A DNA stretch of 64,000 nt from Streptomyces longispororuber. GTDB lineage: Bacteria > Actinomycetota > Actinomycetes > Streptomycetales > Streptomycetaceae. Below are positions 1 through 9,482 of the stretch, piece by piece. The notes under the pieces were generated by a model that was not told the origin of the DNA, searched no databases, and saw nothing but the letters and a program-made list of their open reading frames with translations. Made by a program: the position numbers and the translations under genes. The stretch is from assembly GCF_014656095.1 (NCBI RefSeq), contig NZ_BNBT01000020.1, positions 1-64,000 on the forward strand, written 5' to 3'. The stretch's first letter is position 1; the number at the start of each line of letters is the position of its first letter.

Positions 1-2
1 GT

Positions 3-890
3 GACGGCGCCGACCAGGTGACGGCGATCTCCCCGGCCGGGGCCACCGGGTCGCGGGCCCGGCTGCGGCAGGGGCGGCGCGGCGTACGACGGCGGCGGCA
101 GGCGGTGGGCGCGGGCGCCGGGGTCACGGCCATCGCCGCGCTGCTCGGTGCCATGCAGCTCGCCGACGACTCCCCCGACTCCTCCGACAAGGGCTCGGCG
201 GTGGCGCTGAAGTCGGACGAGTCCTCGCTGGCGCCGTCGGCCGAGGACGGGTCGAGCCCGTCGGCGTCGGCCTCCGCGTCGCCCTCGAAGTCCAAGAAGT
301 CCGATAGGTCGGACAAGTCCGAGAAGTCGAAGAAGGCGGAGAAGGGCCCGAAGGGCGACAAGGGCGAGAAGGCGAAGAAGTCCGAGCCGGCCGAGGGTCC
401 CTCGCGCGCGGACCGGAAGAAGGCGGGGAAGCCCGCGCGGCCCGCCCCCGCCACGACGTCCACCGCGCCCCGCCCCACCCGGAAGGCGCCCGTCCCCGCG
501 GCACCGTCCGGGTCGAAGGCCCGGCAGGTCCTGAGCCTGGTGAACGCCGAACGGGCCAAGGCCGGATGCGGTCCGCTCACGCACAACAGCAAGCTCGCCA
601 CCGCCGCGCAGCGGCACTCGGCGGACATGCGGGCGCGCAACTACTTCGACCACACGTCGCCCGACGGCACCGACCCCGGTCGGCGGATCACGGCGGCGGG
701 CTACAAGTGGAGCACCTACGGCGAGAACATCGCCCGGGGCCAGCAGTCCGCCGCCGCGGTGATGAAGTCCTGGATGAACAGCGACGGCCACCGCGCGAAC
801 ATCCTCAACTGCTCCTTCAAGGAGCTCGGCGTGGGGATCGAGGAGGGTTCCGGGGGGCCTTGGTGGACGCAGAACTTCGGGGCGCGCTGA
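3..890 (+). CDS. CAP-domain (SCP/PR1-like) secreted or membrane-anchored protein, 5' end probably outside the window
   Basis: The last third is a CAP domain (about residues 166-290 counted from a GTG at 18). It has the family pattern of an LVNAERAKAG start, HSADMRARNYFDH, the GENIARG segment and a final WWTQNFG. Upstream are an Arg-rich stretch, one hydrophobic segment (GAGVTAIAALLGAMQLA) and a long Ser/Lys/Asp-rich linker, so the CAP domain is probably displayed outside the membrane on a flexible stalk. The frame is open to the window edge and the GTG at 18 has no ribosome binding site, so the gene probably begins upstream. Bacterial CAP proteins are extracellular; their biochemical role is mostly unknown. 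The domain call is firm, the start is not. Confidence 0.85.
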   Translation, partial: DGADQVTAISPAGATGSRARLRQGRRGVRRRRQAVGAGAGVTAIAALLGAMQLADDSPDSSDKGSAVALKSDESSLAPSAEDGSSPSASASASPSKSKKSDRSDKSEKSKKAEKGPKGDKGEKAKKSEPAEGPSRADRKKAGKPARPAPATTSTAPRPTRKAPVPAAPSGSKARQVLSLVNAERAKAGCGPLTHNSKLATAAQRHSADMRARNYFDHTSPDGTDPGRRITAAGYKWSTYGENIARGQQSAAAVMKSWMNSDGHRANILNCSFKELGVGIEEGSGGPWWTQNFGAR

Positions 891-947
891 CCGGACGGCC
901 TCGCTGACCGGCCGGGCCCGACCGACCGGCCGGGCCTGGCCGACGGA

Positions 948-1037
948 CTGGGCCCGGTCGACGTGCTGGGCCCGGCCGACGTGCTGGGCCCGGCCGACGT
1001 GCTGGGCCCGGCCGACGGGCTGGGCCCGGCCGACCGG
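948..1037. repeat. 18-bp tandem repeat, 5 copies
   Basis: Five head-to-tail copies of CTGGGCCCGGCCGACGTG occur with one or two changes in the first and last copies. Degenerate GGCC/GACC-rich copies flank the array on both sides. It lies 57 bp downstream of the CAP gene and inside no supported gene. The stretch 891-1306 otherwise holds only a second repeat block (1103-1153) and the leader of the metalloprotease gene. Confidence 0.9.
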
Positions 1038-1102
1038 TCGGCCTCGGTGAACGGACGACTTCGCCGACCGGCGGGCCTGCTGACCGGCAGGCCTCGCTGA
1101 CC

Positions 1103-1153
1103 GGCAGGGCCGCACCCCTGGCAGGGCCGCACCCCCGGCAAGGCCGCACCCCC
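1103..1153. repeat. 17-bp tandem repeat, 3 copies
   Basis: Three copies of GGCAGGGCCGCACCCCC occur with single-base differences, followed by a partial fourth copy. The block sits between the CAP gene and the M6-like protease gene. No coding sequence is supported here. Confidence 0.85.
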
Positions 1154-1306
1154 GGCAGGGCGCGGGCGTCGCCCCGGCCGCACCGCTCCACCGCACCAGG
1201 CAGAACCGTCCCGAAAGGCTGTTGACTCCCCAGAGGTACCGGGCGGAGGGTACCGCTGAACGGCTTGTCATGTTCTTGTCCACCCCCATCAGGCAAGAGG
1301 TGACCC

Positions 1307-3412
1307 TTGTTCCTCCGTCGTCCGCACCCCTCGCGCTCCGCGCTCCCGCGCACCGCGCCCCCGCGCCGCGCCCGAGCGCGCCGTGTCCCGGCCCGCCGCC
1401 TCGGCCTCCTCGCGGCACTCGTGGGCCTCGCCGTCCCCGCCCTGGCCACCGGCGGCCCCGCCCAGGCGGCCCCCGAGCCCACGCGCCGTCCGCCCCTCGT
1501 GCAGCCCATCGACCCGCAGCGCTGGCAGAACCCCGACGACATGACGTGGGCCGACCACCGGTCCGTGCCCGGCACCGACTGGGCGAACCCCGACCTGAAG
1601 CCCACGCAGCGCACCTTCAAGGGCGCCCTGGTGCTCCTCGACTACCCCGACGAGGAGTTCACGGTCAGCAAACCGGCTGGATCCAGCCTCTTCGGCAATC
1701 CGCAGCCGAGCGCCTCCGGCGTGCCGCGCTCCCGACTGCCCGCCTTCTACCGGGACCTGCTCAACAAGCCCGGCAAGCTGAACCACGGCCACACCATCAA
1801 CGAGTACTGGATGGAGGACTCCGGCGGCCGCATCGGCGTCGACCTGACCGCGTTCGGCGTCTACCGCATGCCGCACAAGTCCTTCCAGTACGGCATCGAG
1901 GACCAGATGAACCCGGGCGCGTGTCCGCTCCGCGCGAGCTGCGGCAAGGACATCCGCGCCGACGGCAAGGCCGCCTGGACCGCCGACGTGGGCGGCGGCG
2001 AGACCGCCAAGTACGACTTCGTCTTCTTCCTCACCGCCGGGCAGGACGAGTCGTCCGTGTGGCAGGAGTTCGGGCAGATGAAGTTCGCCTCGCCGCAGGC
2101 CGTGCCGCCCGCCTGGGGCCCGCCCTCGCCCATCGCCTCCGGCGCCAACTGGGCGGAGACCCGGTACGTGCCGTGGACCTCATGGGCGGCGGCGGCCCGC
2201 ATCTGGCCCAACGCCACGTCCGGCTCCTCGACGCAGGCCGAGAGCTCCGGGATGGGCGTGTACGCGCACGAACTCAGCCACATCCTGGGGATCGGCGACA
2301 ACTACAACAACCCGTACGCCAAGCCGCTGCGCCGCGCCTACACCGGCATCTGGAGCATGCTCTCGCGCGGCTCCTTCAACGGACCCGGCGGCCCGCACAC
2401 CCGCTGGCAGATCCCGGCCACCAACGGCGGGTCCATGGGCTCCCAGCACATCCTGCGCGACAAGCTCAAGCTCGGCATCGTCGACGAGAAGAACGTGCTG
2501 CGCCTGGACCGCGACGCGCTCAAGGACTCCGGCACGGTCGTGGCCCGCGTGACGGCGCGGTCGGCGCCGCCCGGCGCGAAGGGGCTGAGCGGCGTCAACA
2601 TCGCCATGGGCCGCGACCTGTCCCCCGCCTGCTCCCCGGACCGGGACCCGCTGTGCGACGGCGGCGGCTACGAGAACTACACCGTCGAGGTCGTGGACCG
2701 CATGGGCATGGACTCCTTCACGCCCGACCACGGGGTGCTGCTGGCCAAGACCAAGAACCAGGACCGGGCGCCGTTCGCGTGGGTGGTCGACGCGCACCCC
2801 GAGGACATCGACATGGTCGACTTCAAGCGGCCCGACGGCACCCTCCAGAAGATCACCATGGGTGACTACCGGCAGCTCAGCGACGCCCTGCTGCACGCCG
2901 GAGCCGACTCCGGCAGCTCGTACGAGTACGTCGACAGGGCCAACCGGCTGCACTTCTACGTCCTCGACATCGACCGCCGCCGCGACGGGGTGCTCTCGTA
3001 CACCCTCGCCGTCAAGTCGCTCGACGGCGCGGGCCCGCAGCGCCGGGGCGTCGCGCTCGACCGCGGGCACGCCACGGGCACGGCCGAACGCCGGGCCGTG
3101 TGCTCCTTCGACCTCACCAACACCGGGCGCGGGGCGCCGTCGGGCTCCGGGCACCCCGAGAAGGTGGACCGCTACCTGCGCTCCGACGTCTACCGCCTCT
3201 CCGCCCAGGCGTCCGGGCACGGCTGGTCCGCCTGGCTGCCCAACCGCCTCGCCACCGCACGGGCCGGCCACTCCGCGGAGGTCGACGTCGCCGTGAGCGC
3301 GCGGCGCGACGCCGACCGGCACGGCCGGGTGACGCTCACCGCCCGGTCGGAGAGCGACCCGCGCAAGTCCGCGAAGGCCGTCTGCACGCTGAAGAAGCGC
3401 GGCCACCACTAG
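1307..3412 (+). CDS. secreted M6-like (immune inhibitor A type) metalloprotease
   Basis: The 701-residue product starts with an Arg-rich n-region and a hydrophobic core ending in GGPAQAAPE, a likely signal peptide, so it should act outside the cell. The zinc site of the M6 group is intact: HELSHILGIGD at residues 321-331 (HExxHxxGxxD). The following Trp/Ser/Gly-rich part and a C-terminal beta-rich region (after about residue 560) agree with a catalytic domain plus accessory domain. I chose the TTG at 1307 because AGAGG sits six bases upstream and no ATG or GTG start in this frame gives a complete signal peptide. A strong hairpin follows the stop. Substrate unknown. Confidence 0.85.
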   Translation: MFLRRPHPSRSALPRTAPPRRARARRVPARRLGLLAALVGLAVPALATGGPAQAAPEPTRRPPLVQPIDPQRWQNPDDMTWADHRSVPGTDWANPDLKPTQRTFKGALVLLDYPDEEFTVSKPAGSSLFGNPQPSASGVPRSRLPAFYRDLLNKPGKLNHGHTINEYWMEDSGGRIGVDLTAFGVYRMPHKSFQYGIEDQMNPGACPLRASCGKDIRADGKAAWTADVGGGETAKYDFVFFLTAGQDESSVWQEFGQMKFASPQAVPPAWGPPSPIASGANWAETRYVPWTSWAAAARIWPNATSGSSTQAESSGMGVYAHELSHILGIGDNYNNPYAKPLRRAYTGIWSMLSRGSFNGPGGPHTRWQIPATNGGSMGSQHILRDKLKLGIVDEKNVLRLDRDALKDSGTVVARVTARSAPPGAKGLSGVNIAMGRDLSPACSPDRDPLCDGGGYENYTVEVVDRMGMDSFTPDHGVLLAKTKNQDRAPFAWVVDAHPEDIDMVDFKRPDGTLQKITMGDYRQLSDALLHAGADSGSSYEYVDRANRLHFYVLDIDRRRDGVLSYTLAVKSLDGAGPQRRGVALDRGHATGTAERRAVCSFDLTNTGRGAPSGSGHPEKVDRYLRSDVYRLSAQASGHGWSAWLPNRLATARAGHSAEVDVAVSARRDADRHGRVTLTARSESDPRKSAKAVCTLKKRGHH

Positions 3413-3502
3413 AGCCGCGTCCGCCGGGCCCCGGCCGACGCCGCGCGGCCCGGCACGCCCACCCGCCGCTTCGACCGGGGCGTCCCGCGCGACGCACCGC
3501 GA

Positions 3503-3550
3503 CGCGGCGGCCCTCGTACCGGATCGACGTCCGGTACGAGGGCCGCCGCG
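3503..3550. terminator. perfect long hairpin terminator after the M6-like protease gene
   Basis: Two 21-base arms (3503-3523 and 3530-3550) are exact reverse complements around a 6-base loop. The hairpin lies about 90 bp downstream of the protease stop. It has no long T tract, as is common for terminators in this GC range. Confidence 0.8.
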
Positions 3551-3666
3551 GCACGAGGCCACCCCGCGCGGCCGCCCGCGCACACCTCTCGGCGGCCGCG
3601 CGGACGCCTCACGAGGCCGTCCGCGGGCGTCTCACGGGGCCGTCGCAGAACGGCCGACCGCACGCA

Positions 3667-3695
3667 TTGACAGGTACACCACACGCTCCTAGCGT
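3667..3695 (+). promoter_or_regulatory. vegetative-type promoter for the sugar dehydrogenase gene
   Basis: A TTGACA hexamer (3667-3672) and a TAGCGT hexamer (3690-3695) are separated by exactly 17 bases, the spacing used by the principal sigma factor. The start codon follows about 98 bases later. This is the clearest -35/-10 pair I saw in the window. Confidence 0.6.
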
Positions 3696-3792
3696 GCCCC
3701 ACCGACAGGAAGGGTTCCTAACTGCCAGGGCCGTCGATCCCCTCCCCCACGCCCCCACGTACCGATCGATCCCCCACTCCCTGGAGGACACC

Positions 3793-4923
3793 GTGTCATT
3801 CACCCGACGCCACCCGTCCCGTACGTCCAGCGTGCTGGTGGCCGCGGCCACCGCCCTCGCGCTCGGTGCCGCCCTGCCCGCGGCCGACGCGGCTCCGGCC
3901 CCCGAGCCGGGCACCCCCGAGCCCGGCAAGGTCACCGCCCTCACGAGCGGCGCCGACGTGCCGTGGGGCCTGGCGTTCCTGCCGGACGGATCGGGGGTCT
4001 ACACCGAGCGCAACACCGCCAACGTCTACCGCCTGACCAAGTCCGGCCAGCGCACGCTCCTCGGCAAGGTCCCGCAGTCCCAGGCCACGGGCGGCGAGGG
4101 CGGCCTGATGGGCCTGGAGGTCTCGCCGACCTTCGCCACCGACCACTACCTGTACTTCCTGCACACCTCCACCGAGGGCAACCGCATCGCCCGTATGAAG
4201 CTGGAGAACGACAGGCTCAGCGGGTACACCGTGCTCCTCAGGGGCATGGCCAAGAACCGCTACCACAACGGCGGCCGGCTGCGGTTCGGCCCCGACGGCA
4301 AGCTGTACGCCGGCATGGGCGACGCGCAGAACACCTCGCTGGCGCAGGACCGCACCTCCCTCAACGGCAAGATCCTGCGCATCAACCCGGACGGCTCGAT
4401 CCCCGCGGACAACCCCTTCGGCAACGCCGTGTGGTCCATCGGCCACCGCAATCCGCAGGGCCTTGACTTCGACTCGCAGGGCCGCCTGTGGCAGGCGGAG
4501 TTCGGCAACAACGTCATGGACGAGGTCAACCTGGTCCATAAGGGCGGCAACTACGGCTGGCCGAACTGCGAGGGAACCAACGGCAGTTGCGCCGGGTACA
4601 TCGCGCCGAAGAAGACCTGGCCGGTGTCCGCGGGCTCGCCCAGCGGCCTGACGGTCGTCAACGACCACGTGTTCGTGGCGACCACGCGGGGCCAGCGCCT
4701 GTACCGCATGCGCATCGACGCCGGCTCCAACCTGGTCGACGAGAGGACGTACTTCTCGGGCACGTACGGCCGTCTGCGCACCCCGGAGGTCGACCGTGAC
4801 GGCGACATCTGGCTGACCACGTCCGCGGACCGGGACACCACGCCGGGCAACGACCGGGTCCTGCTGGTCGACGTCGTGTACTCGGGCACCGCCCGGCCCA
4901 CGGGCACGGCCGCCCCGCGCTGA
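3793..4923 (+). CDS. secreted PQQ-dependent sugar dehydrogenase (glucose/sorbosone dehydrogenase family)
   Basis: The 376-residue product has a twin-arginine-poor signal peptide (hydrophobic VLVAAATALALGAALPAADA, cut near AAPAPEP) and a six-bladed beta-propeller pattern. Family hallmarks are VPWGLAFLPDG, GGEGGLMGLEVSP, YHNGGRLRFGPDGKLY, LNGKILRINPDGS, GHRNPQGLDF and GGNYGWP. Members oxidise sugars with PQQ; here both the cofactor and the substrate are inferred from the family. The GTG start is set by GGAGG at 3783-3787. The gene has its own promoter and leader, and converges on the large NTPase gene. Confidence 0.88.
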   Translation: MSFTRRHPSRTSSVLVAAATALALGAALPAADAAPAPEPGTPEPGKVTALTSGADVPWGLAFLPDGSGVYTERNTANVYRLTKSGQRTLLGKVPQSQATGGEGGLMGLEVSPTFATDHYLYFLHTSTEGNRIARMKLENDRLSGYTVLLRGMAKNRYHNGGRLRFGPDGKLYAGMGDAQNTSLAQDRTSLNGKILRINPDGSIPADNPFGNAVWSIGHRNPQGLDFDSQGRLWQAEFGNNVMDEVNLVHKGGNYGWPNCEGTNGSCAGYIAPKKTWPVSAGSPSGLTVVNDHVFVATTRGQRLYRMRIDAGSNLVDERTYFSGTYGRLRTPEVDRDGDIWLTTSADRDTTPGNDRVLLVDVVYSGTARPTGTAAPR

Positions 4924-4934
4924 CCGTCGGCGCA

Positions 4935-4988
4935 CACGCCCCGGGGACGCGGTCGACCCCGTCCCCCCTGCCGCGCCGCCGGGGCGTG
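4935..4988. terminator. bidirectional terminator between convergent genes
   Basis: The 10-base arms CACGCCCCGG (4935-4944) and CCGGGGCGTG (4979-4988) are perfect complements. A second hairpin, GGGGACG/CGTCCCC (4943-4949 and 4960-4966), is nested inside. It lies in the 107-bp gap between the convergent sugar dehydrogenase and NTPase genes. Confidence 0.65.
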
Positions 4989-5030
4989 CAGCGGAGCCCG
5001 GCCCTTCCGGCCCCGGGGCGGACGACGGCA

Positions 5031-8000
5031 TCAGGGCCACCAGCGCACCACGTCCTCGACCGCGCTGACGCACTCCTGGGCGGCCGCCATGCCGCCGTGG
5101 TGGCCCACGTGCGGCGCGGCGGCCCGCACCACCGCGAGCAGACCGGGCCGGGTGAGGTCCGCGAGGAGTTCGCGTACCGGGGGGAGGCCGTTCGCGGTGC
5201 TCCCGTTCCACGACACCGCGTGCGGAGCCGCCGAGGGGGAGTCCAGCGCCGCGGCGACCGCGTGGGCCCTGTGCACGGGCCGGTACCGGGCCTCCTCGAC
5301 GAGGGCCCGGAGGAACGGCTGGTCCGCGTGGGCCGCCACGGCGGTGAAGTCCTCCCCCGGCAGCTTGAGTCGCTCGGGCAGCAGCGCGGCCCCCGCCGCC
5401 AGGGCGCGGGCGCGCTGCCGCTCCGACAGGGAGGGGAGCATCCTGGCGAGGAGGTCGTACGGCCACTGAGCCCGTTCCAGCCGGGGCAGGACGGCGTCGA
5501 GGAGCCCGTCACGTTCGGGTGCGGTCATCACCTGGGCGAGCGCGCCGACGGCGTGGGCGTCCACCCGCGTGGCGGAGCGGAGGTCGGCGAGGACCTGGCG
5601 GACGACACGCGCGCGGTCGGGCCCGGTGAGCCGGTGCGCCAGCGCGGCCAGCGGAAGGGCCCGTACCGCCTCGTGCCGCCGCTCGGCCGCTGACGACATC
5701 GCGGCGACGGCCTTCGCGGGTACGTGCGGTGCGAGCAGGGCGATGCACTGGGCGATCTCGTGCTCCCCGCCGCGCCGGAGCCCCTTGTACGCGGCCTTCT
5801 GCGGCTTCTTCAGGAGCCGGTGGCCCGTGCGGCCCGGCGGTGCCAGCGCGGCCCAGACGTCGAGGCCCTCCCAGCCCCGGCCCGGGGTCCAGCGGGCGGC
5901 GTCCACCAGCCGGTCGCGGACCTCCCGGTCGGTGAGGACGGGCCGTACCGCGCGCAGCCTGTCGAGGAAGCCGTGGTCGCCGGGTTCGCCTCTCGCGGGG
6001 ACGAGGTCGGCGGCGCGGCGCAGCACCTCGTCGTGTTCCCTGGCCGGGAGCGCGGCGGCCAGGGTGATCAGCGGGCCGGCCCGGTCCTGCGGGGCGAGCG
6101 ACGTCAGGAGCTCCTCGACGCGGCGGCGCAGGCGGGGCCGCTCACCCGTGGGGACCTGGCCCGCCAGCGCGGCGAGCGCGGCCGCCTGGGGCAGGTGGTC
6201 GTGGATCCGCCCGGCGGCGCGCAGGGCGTGGCACAGCTCCTCCTCGTGCCCGGCGCCGACGGCGAGGGCGTCGAGCGCGGCGTCCCGGTACTCCTGGTCC
6301 GCCTTGTCGTGGCCGACGCCCGCCACCAGCTCGAACGCCCGCAGGCGGGTCCGGTGGTCCAGGTGCGGGGCGACCTCGATGAGGATGTCCGCGCGCCGTC
6401 GGCCGTGGTGTCGGGCGGCGATCGCGAGGGCCTCCTCGCGCAGCCGTACGCCCGCGTGCCCCGGCCCGCGGCCGGCCAGCAGGGCGAGCGGCCCCGCCCG
6501 TTCGGTCTCCGCCAGGTCCCGGACCAGGTCCTCCACCCGGGAGGTGTGCTCCTCGTCGACGTGGCCGGCCAGCGCACGGAGCGTCTCCCCGCGTCGGTGG
6601 TCGTCGGCGGAGCCCCGGGCGGGCAGCGTCCGGAGCACCTCGGCGACCAGGTCCGGCCGGTGCCGATCCGGGACCGCGGGCAGCAGCGCGGCCAGCGCCC
6701 CGGCCCTGGCGCCGGGGTGGTGGACCGGGGAGAGGGAGCGGGCCGTCGCGAGCGCCCGGTCCACCGGTGGCCCGGACAGGAACCCGCCGATCCCGGCGAG
6801 CATCCCGGTGATCCCCCAGTGCCGCTGCTCGGCGATCCGGTCCAGCACGGTGTCCAGCACCCGGGTGCGGCGGGAGGCGTCCAGGGCCGTCAGCAGCGCC
6901 CGGATCGGGCCGGTGTCGGGCACGGGGCGAGCGGCCGTGACGGTGACCAGCCCCAGGCCGTCGTGCATCAGCGCGAACAGCTCGGCCGTGACGTGTGCGG
7001 CCACCCGGTCCGGGTGGAGGTCCTCGGCGGCCAGGCGCAGCGCGAGCGCCCGGTGCGTGAGTCCCCATCCGGGCGCCTGCGGGGGCCGGCCGTCGACGGC
7101 GGGGAGGATCCGCTCCAGGGCGGCCCGCGGGACGTGGGGCAGCAGCGCGGTCAGCGCGGCGGCGGTGTGCCGCTCGTCGTCGCCCGCCGCCAGCACCGCG
7201 TCCACGGCGGCGTCGAGGTCCGCCTCGCCCGGGCAGCCCGCGAGCGTGCCGAGGACCAGCGTCCGCCCGGGGGTCGAGGGGTCGAGCCCGCGGCGCAGAT
7301 GTTCCGCGGCGATCGCGGCCCGGCGCGGTCCGGGCAGGCGGGGCAGCAGCTCGCCCGCCACCGTGTACGCCCGCGGGGTGTCCAGGGGCTGGAGCAGGTC
7401 CCACGCGGCCACGGCGTCCTCCCCGGACAGGCAGGGGCCGCCGTCGTCGCGCCGCGCCCGCACCAGCGCGGCGAGGAGGTTGAGCGGGGTTCGCGGATCG
7501 CGCACCGCCTGGACGCGGTCGAGGGCCTTCGCGGGGTCCCATACGCGTTCCTCGACCAGCCTGCACAGCACGGCCTGCGTGACGTTGGCGTCGCTCGCCC
7601 GGACGATCGACGCCACGCCGGCGTCCATGAGCGCGTACCGGACCTCCCGGCCGATCGACGTGGCGCGCCTGCCGCGGGCCAGGTCGTGGTCGGTCGTGCG
7701 GGCCGCCAGCCGGCGCGCGAGGGCCACGTCGTTCCGGTACGCGCCCAGGGAGTCGTGCCGCTCGTGGGCGGCGAACCAGATGTTCGTGGGGGCGCCGGGC
7801 CCGTCCCCCGGGAGCACGGCCTCGGCCGCGAGCAGTCGGTGGAGCGCCTCGGTCTTTCCGGCGGTCTCCAGGTGCCGGGCGAGGTTGCGCAGCCCGTAGC
7901 CGCCGTCCATCCGGCCCAGCTCGGCCGGGTGCGCCGCCAGGGCGCGCGGGAAGTCGTCCCAGGTGCCGAACAGCGCCAGCACGTAGCGGTCGACGATCCG

Positions 8001-9482
8001 GTGCCGTGCCCGGTCGACCGCGTCCCGGAGCAGGTCGAGCCGCGGCTCGTCGCCGGTCATGGCGCGGTCCGGGAGCCGGCCCGTGAAGTAGTCGCGCACG
8101 CTGCCGTGGTCGGGGGCGTAGCGGGTGGCCTCCCCGTCGCCCTCGGTCACGACGAACTGCCGGAGCCGTCCCGCCACCATGGCCCGCAGCTCGCGCCGGT
8201 GCCGGGCGGTGTCCTCGATGCCCGCCAGCGCCACCACGGTGTCCAGCGGCAGCGGCTCCTCGGCGCAGGCGAGGGTGCTCAGCGCCGGCAGGGCCAGGTC
8301 GAGCTCCTCGGGTGTCAGCTCGTCGAGCTTGTGGCTGTAGTGGGTCCACAGGCGCCCGGGCAGCGTGGGCAGGGCCTCGGGCCGGATCAGCCCGGCGCGG
8401 AGCTCGTCGAGCAGGTGCCGCAGCAGGATCCACAGGCCCGCGCAGTGCCGTGCGAGCACCTCGCGGAACGCGGCGGGCGGCATGGGCCTGATCCGGTCGC
8501 GCAGCACCTCGTCGGACTCCAGGGCCCGGTCGATGTGGCGGCGCATGTCGTCCAGGGACTGCTCGGCATGCGCGCCGATGTGGACGTGGTCGCGCGGGGG
8601 CCTGCGGCCGTGCAGGGGGAAGCCGTCGGCGAGGGTGGCGATCACGTAGGCGTTGTCGGGCAGCTCGTCGGGCAGGCCGAGGGGCATCGGCCGGTGCTCG
8701 TCAGCGAGTTCGAGGCCGTCGACGAGCAGCACCGCCTTCCGTCCCCGCTGCCTCGCCGCCTCGGCGGCCGCGCACAGGACCCTGCGGAAGGCGACCGGGT
8801 GGCCGGCCCCGACGAGGTCGCCGAGGTCGCCGGACTCCTCCAGGCCGTACCGTGCGGCCAGTTGGCCGCCGAGGCTGCGCAGCGCGTCCTCGGTCCTGCG
8901 GCGGCTACTGTGGCCCGCGGTGAAGTGGTGCGGATGGCCGCGGTCCGCGGCGAGCCGGGCGATCAGCGTGGTCTTGCCCACCCCGGTCCCGCCCTCGACG
9001 AAGAAGTAGCCGCGCGGCCGGTCCGCGACGAAGGCGTCGATCCGGTCGGTCAGCCAGGGCCGCTCGGTGAACGGGGTGCCGTCCAGCCGGTCGAACACGT
9101 CGCCGTACGCGCCGTGGCCGCCGGGGCGGTTCCGCGGTGGGGACGGCGTCCCCTGCCGGCCGCGCGATCGCTGGGCCCGGCCGACCAGGTCCAGCCAGGC
9201 CCGCTTGTCCGGTGTCTCCCCGGCCCAGTCGCTCCATAGGCGCACCAGTTGCCACACGGTCTGCTCGCTGCCCTCGGCGGGGACCTGTGCCTTGGCGAAT
9301 TCCTCGGGGATCCAGGCGCTGATCCGCTGGCCGTTGAAGTCCGGGTGGTCGTACGGCGGTCGCGCCAGGGCCTTCTCCACGGCGCGTTGCGAGAAGGGCT
9401 CGCCCCTCGCCTTCCGGGCCGTGGTGGCTCTCTGCCGCAGTACGCGCAGCGCGTCGTAGAGCGCGCGGGCGTCCCTCGTCAT
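5031..9482 (-). CDS. large STAND/NACHT-like NTPase with N-terminal HTH-like domain and HEAT-like repeats
   Basis: The 1,483-residue product is the largest in the window. Residues 1-100 form an all-helical domain with the pattern of inactive HTH-like heads seen on actinobacterial STAND proteins (FSQRAVEKALA...ISAWIPEEFAKAQ...WQLVRLWSDWAG). Residues 160-172 hold Walker A (EGGTGVGKTT), and residues 251-258 Walker B (VLLVDGLE). About 1,000 residues of Leu/Ala/Arg-rich helical pairs follow, resembling HEAT/TPR-type sensor repeats. No transmembrane segment or nuclease motif was seen. The ATG at 9482 follows GAGGGAG with good spacing; an upstream extension in frame lacks a start signal. STAND proteins are NTP-dependent switches, some in phage defence, but nothing here fixes a role. 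It stands alone between convergent and divergent neighbours. Confidence 0.75.
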   Translation of the reverse strand: MTRDARALYDALRVLRQRATTARKARGEPFSQRAVEKALARPPYDHPDFNGQRISAWIPEEFAKAQVPAEGSEQTVWQLVRLWSDWAGETPDKRAWLDLVGRAQRSRGRQGTPSPPRNRPGGHGAYGDVFDRLDGTPFTERPWLTDRIDAFVADRPRGYFFVEGGTGVGKTTLIARLAADRGHPHHFTAGHSSRRRTEDALRSLGGQLAARYGLEESGDLGDLVGAGHPVAFRRVLCAAAEAARQRGRKAVLLVDGLELADEHRPMPLGLPDELPDNAYVIATLADGFPLHGRRPPRDHVHIGAHAEQSLDDMRRHIDRALESDEVLRDRIRPMPPAAFREVLARHCAGLWILLRHLLDELRAGLIRPEALPTLPGRLWTHYSHKLDELTPEELDLALPALSTLACAEEPLPLDTVVALAGIEDTARHRRELRAMVAGRLRQFVVTEGDGEATRYAPDHGSVRDYFTGRLPDRAMTGDEPRLDLLRDAVDRARHRIVDRYVLALFGTWDDFPRALAAHPAELGRMDGGYGLRNLARHLETAGKTEALHRLLAAEAVLPGDGPGAPTNIWFAAHERHDSLGAYRNDVALARRLAARTTDHDLARGRRATSIGREVRYALMDAGVASIVRASDANVTQAVLCRLVEERVWDPAKALDRVQAVRDPRTPLNLLAALVRARRDDGGPCLSGEDAVAAWDLLQPLDTPRAYTVAGELLPRLPGPRRAAIAAEHLRRGLDPSTPGRTLVLGTLAGCPGEADLDAAVDAVLAAGDDERHTAAALTALLPHVPRAALERILPAVDGRPPQAPGWGLTHRALALRLAAEDLHPDRVAAHVTAELFALMHDGLGLVTVTAARPVPDTGPIRALLTALDASRRTRVLDTVLDRIAEQRHWGITGMLAGIGGFLSGPPVDRALATARSLSPVHHPGARAGALAALLPAVPDRHRPDLVAEVLRTLPARGSADDHRRGETLRALAGHVDEEHTSRVEDLVRDLAETERAGPLALLAGRGPGHAGVRLREEALAIAARHHGRRRADILIEVAPHLDHRTRLRAFELVAGVGHDKADQEYRDAALDALAVGAGHEEELCHALRAAGRIHDHLPQAAALAALAGQVPTGERPRLRRRVEELLTSLAPQDRAGPLITLAAALPAREHDEVLRRAADLVPARGEPGDHGFLDRLRAVRPVLTDREVRDRLVDAARWTPGRGWEGLDVWAALAPPGRTGHRLLKKPQKAAYKGLRRGGEHEIAQCIALLAPHVPAKAVAAMSSAAERRHEAVRALPLAALAHRLTGPDRARVVRQVLADLRSATRVDAHAVGALAQVMTAPERDGLLDAVLPRLERAQWPYDLLARMLPSLSERQRARALAAGAALLPERLKLPGEDFTAVAAHADQPFLRALVEEARYRPVHRAHAVAAALDSPSAAPHAVSWNGSTANGLPPVRELLADLTRPGLLAVVRAAAPHVGHHGGMAAAQECVSAVEDVVRWWP

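Noticed and set aside
2180-3583. 467-codon minus-strand frame opposite the M6-like protease gene
   Set aside because: The sense strand encodes a signal peptide, the HExxHxxGxxD motif and conserved-looking protein; the antisense product has only biased composition.
5724-9239. 1,171-codon open frame on the plus strand
   Set aside because: It lies wholly antisense to the STAND NTPase gene; its product is Gly/Pro/Arg-rich with no domain, the usual shadow of a GC-rich gene.
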